Shown here: piece after piece, positions 5,725-6,491 of the stretch | Numbering within the stretch: the first letter of the stretch is position 1 | Layout: each line of letters opens with the position of its first letter | Notes under the pieces: generated by a model | Seen by the model: the letters and a program-made list of their open reading frames with translations, nothing else | Told to the model about the DNA's origin: nothing | The model's database searches: none | Program-made: the position numbers and the translations under genes | Assembly (NCBI GenBank): GCA_017473285.1 | Contig: JAFULP010000030.1 | Coordinates: 1 to 6,491 of the forward strand | DNA length: 6,491 bases | Direction: 5' to 3' | Origin: Clostridia bacterium | GTDB lineage: Bacteria; Bacillota; Clostridia; Christensenellales; UBA1242

Positions 5725-5737
5725 GTTATGGTATAAT
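5709..5737 (+). promoter_or_regulatory. Promoter of the RNase J gene
   Basis: TTGTAA (5709-5714) lies 17 bp before a perfect TATAAT (5732-5737), with TG in the extended -10 position (TGGTATAAT). The start would be near 5744. A second, weaker pair closer to the gene, TTGCAA (5876-5881) and TATTAT (5898-5903), spaced 16 bp, could give a shorter leader. Confidence 0.75.
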
Positions 5738-5743
5738 AAATCT

Positions 5744-5937
5744 AGTAAGTTATTTTTTATTGTTTTATTTTAAATTTTTTAATTTTTAAATGTAGCAACA
5801 ATTTATCACAAAAGACACAAGTTAATTAGGATTGGTTTCTTAATTATAAGTCTTTATTGCGTATATAGTTGTTTTTTGCAAGTTTTATATTGTACAATAT
5901 TATATATAATTTACTATTATAGGAGAAAAGAAAATTT
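5744..5937 (+). other. Long A+T-rich 5' leader of the RNase J gene
   Basis: About 194 nt separate the predicted start site from the ATG. The first part (5750-5790) is almost pure T and A. An 8-bp stem (5823-5830 with 5839-5846, one G-T wobble) is the clearest hairpin. The ribosome site AGGAG (5921-5925) is 12 bases from the ATG, longer than usual. No open reading frame or known riboswitch motif is seen. A role in controlling RNase J level is plausible but not shown by the sequence. Confidence 0.45.
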
Positions 5938-6491
5938 ATGGAAGAATATGAAAAATTATTAACAAGTGAGGAGTTTGACTCGTCACTATTAGACGAAGCA
6001 AATGCACCTGTGCGTAAATCAAATCGTAGTGGTGCATACAAATCAAATGCACGCCCACATAGCAATAAGGTGGCGGGCGCTAAAACTCAAAATAGCAAGA
6101 TGCAAAATAGGGCTAAAAATGTTAAACCTAATGCTAATAGCGAAGCCCAAGCAACTGCACAAGGTGTAAACGAGCAACCAATAAAGCAAGGACGAAATAT
6201 CAAAGAACAACCTAGCAAATTAAGTCAAAATATCAAGGAGCAACCTATTAAAAAGGGTGGCAAAAAGAACAACTTAAAGATTATGTTCCTTGGCGGAATT
6301 GGCGAAGTTGGTAAAAATATGACCGTGTTTGAATACGGTAATGATATTATGATTATCGATAGCGGAGTAATGTTCCCAGATGATAGTTTGTTAGGTATTG
6401 ACCTAGTTGTGCCAGACATCACATATTTGCTTGAAAATAAGGACAAAATTCGTGGTATGGTAATCACTCACGGCCACGAGGACCACATTGG
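5938..6491 (+). CDS. rnj: Ribonuclease J, N-terminal part with a long low-complexity extension (3' end outside window)
   Basis: RNase J is a cytoplasmic metallo-beta-lactamase / beta-CASP nuclease that degrades and processes RNA by 5'-to-3' exonuclease and endonuclease activity. The catalytic fold begins near residue 114 with KIMFLGGIGEVGKNM. MIIDSGVMFPDD follows, then LGIDLVVPDITYL, and the zinc motif HGHEDH at residues 178-183, which matches the family exactly. The window ends two residues later, so about two thirds of the protein is missing. Residues 1-112 are unusual. An acidic start (MEEYEKLLTSEEF) leads into a basic, N/Q/K/A-rich region with a repeated NIKEQP near 93-112. Bacillus RNase J1 starts almost at the fold, whereas actinobacterial RNase J has comparable basic extensions. 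The ATG at 5938 is the first start in frame after the AGGAG site, which argues that the extension is translated. It is transcribed alone from the promoter at 5709-5737. Confidence 0.93.
   Translation, partial: MEEYEKLLTSEEFDSSLLDEANAPVRKSNRSGAYKSNARPHSNKVAGAKTQNSKMQNRAKNVKPNANSEAQATAQGVNEQPIKQGRNIKEQPSKLSQNIKEQPIKKGGKKNNLKIMFLGGIGEVGKNMTVFEYGNDIMIIDSGVMFPDDSLLGIDLVVPDITYLLENKDKIRGMVITHGHEDHI

Overview
The window is a compact, low-G+C bacterial chromosome segment with every gene on the + strand. Purine-rich Shine-Dalgarno sites precede most genes, and the promoters are sigma-A type (TTGACA / TATAAT). The tRNAs carry encoded CCA ends. The MurG and RNase J sequences are of Gram-positive type. 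Together these suggest an uncultured, low-G+C member of the Bacillota (Clostridia-like, possibly gut-derived). The taxonomic call is an inference; no rRNA gene is present to confirm it.

Layout. (1) Positions 1-882 hold the 3' part of a murG gene for peptidoglycan lipid II synthesis, followed by a short cluster of small G+C-rich hairpins. (2) Positions 1009-1906 hold a single gene with a near-consensus promoter so close to its ATG that the mRNA is probably leaderless. It encodes an unrecognised protein of about 27-30-residue repeats. (3) Positions 1990-2538 hold a tRNA operon with promoter and terminator. A broken tRNA-Lys copy carrying an unexplained structured, G+C-rich insert comes first, then intact tRNA-Lys(UUU), tRNA-Leu(UAG) and tRNA-Gln(UUG). 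(4) Positions 2639-5724 hold a three-gene unit: a four-helix membrane protein with a P/Q/N-rich tail and C-terminal zinc ribbon, an M16-family zinc metalloprotease, and a SUFU (suppressor-of-fused) domain protein, closed by a strong terminator. (5) Positions 5709-6491 hold the promoter, a long A+T-rich leader and the 5' part of an RNase J gene whose protein has an unusual N-terminal low-complexity extension of about 112 residues.

How they fit together. The flanking genes are housekeeping (cell wall synthesis, tRNA supply, mRNA decay). Transcription units are packed so tightly that the RNase J -35 box lies inside the preceding terminator hairpin. The least explained parts are the tRNA-Lys duplication with its insert, the repeat protein, and the membrane-zinc-ribbon / M16 / SUFU unit. 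I found no mobile-element gene, CRISPR array or rRNA.
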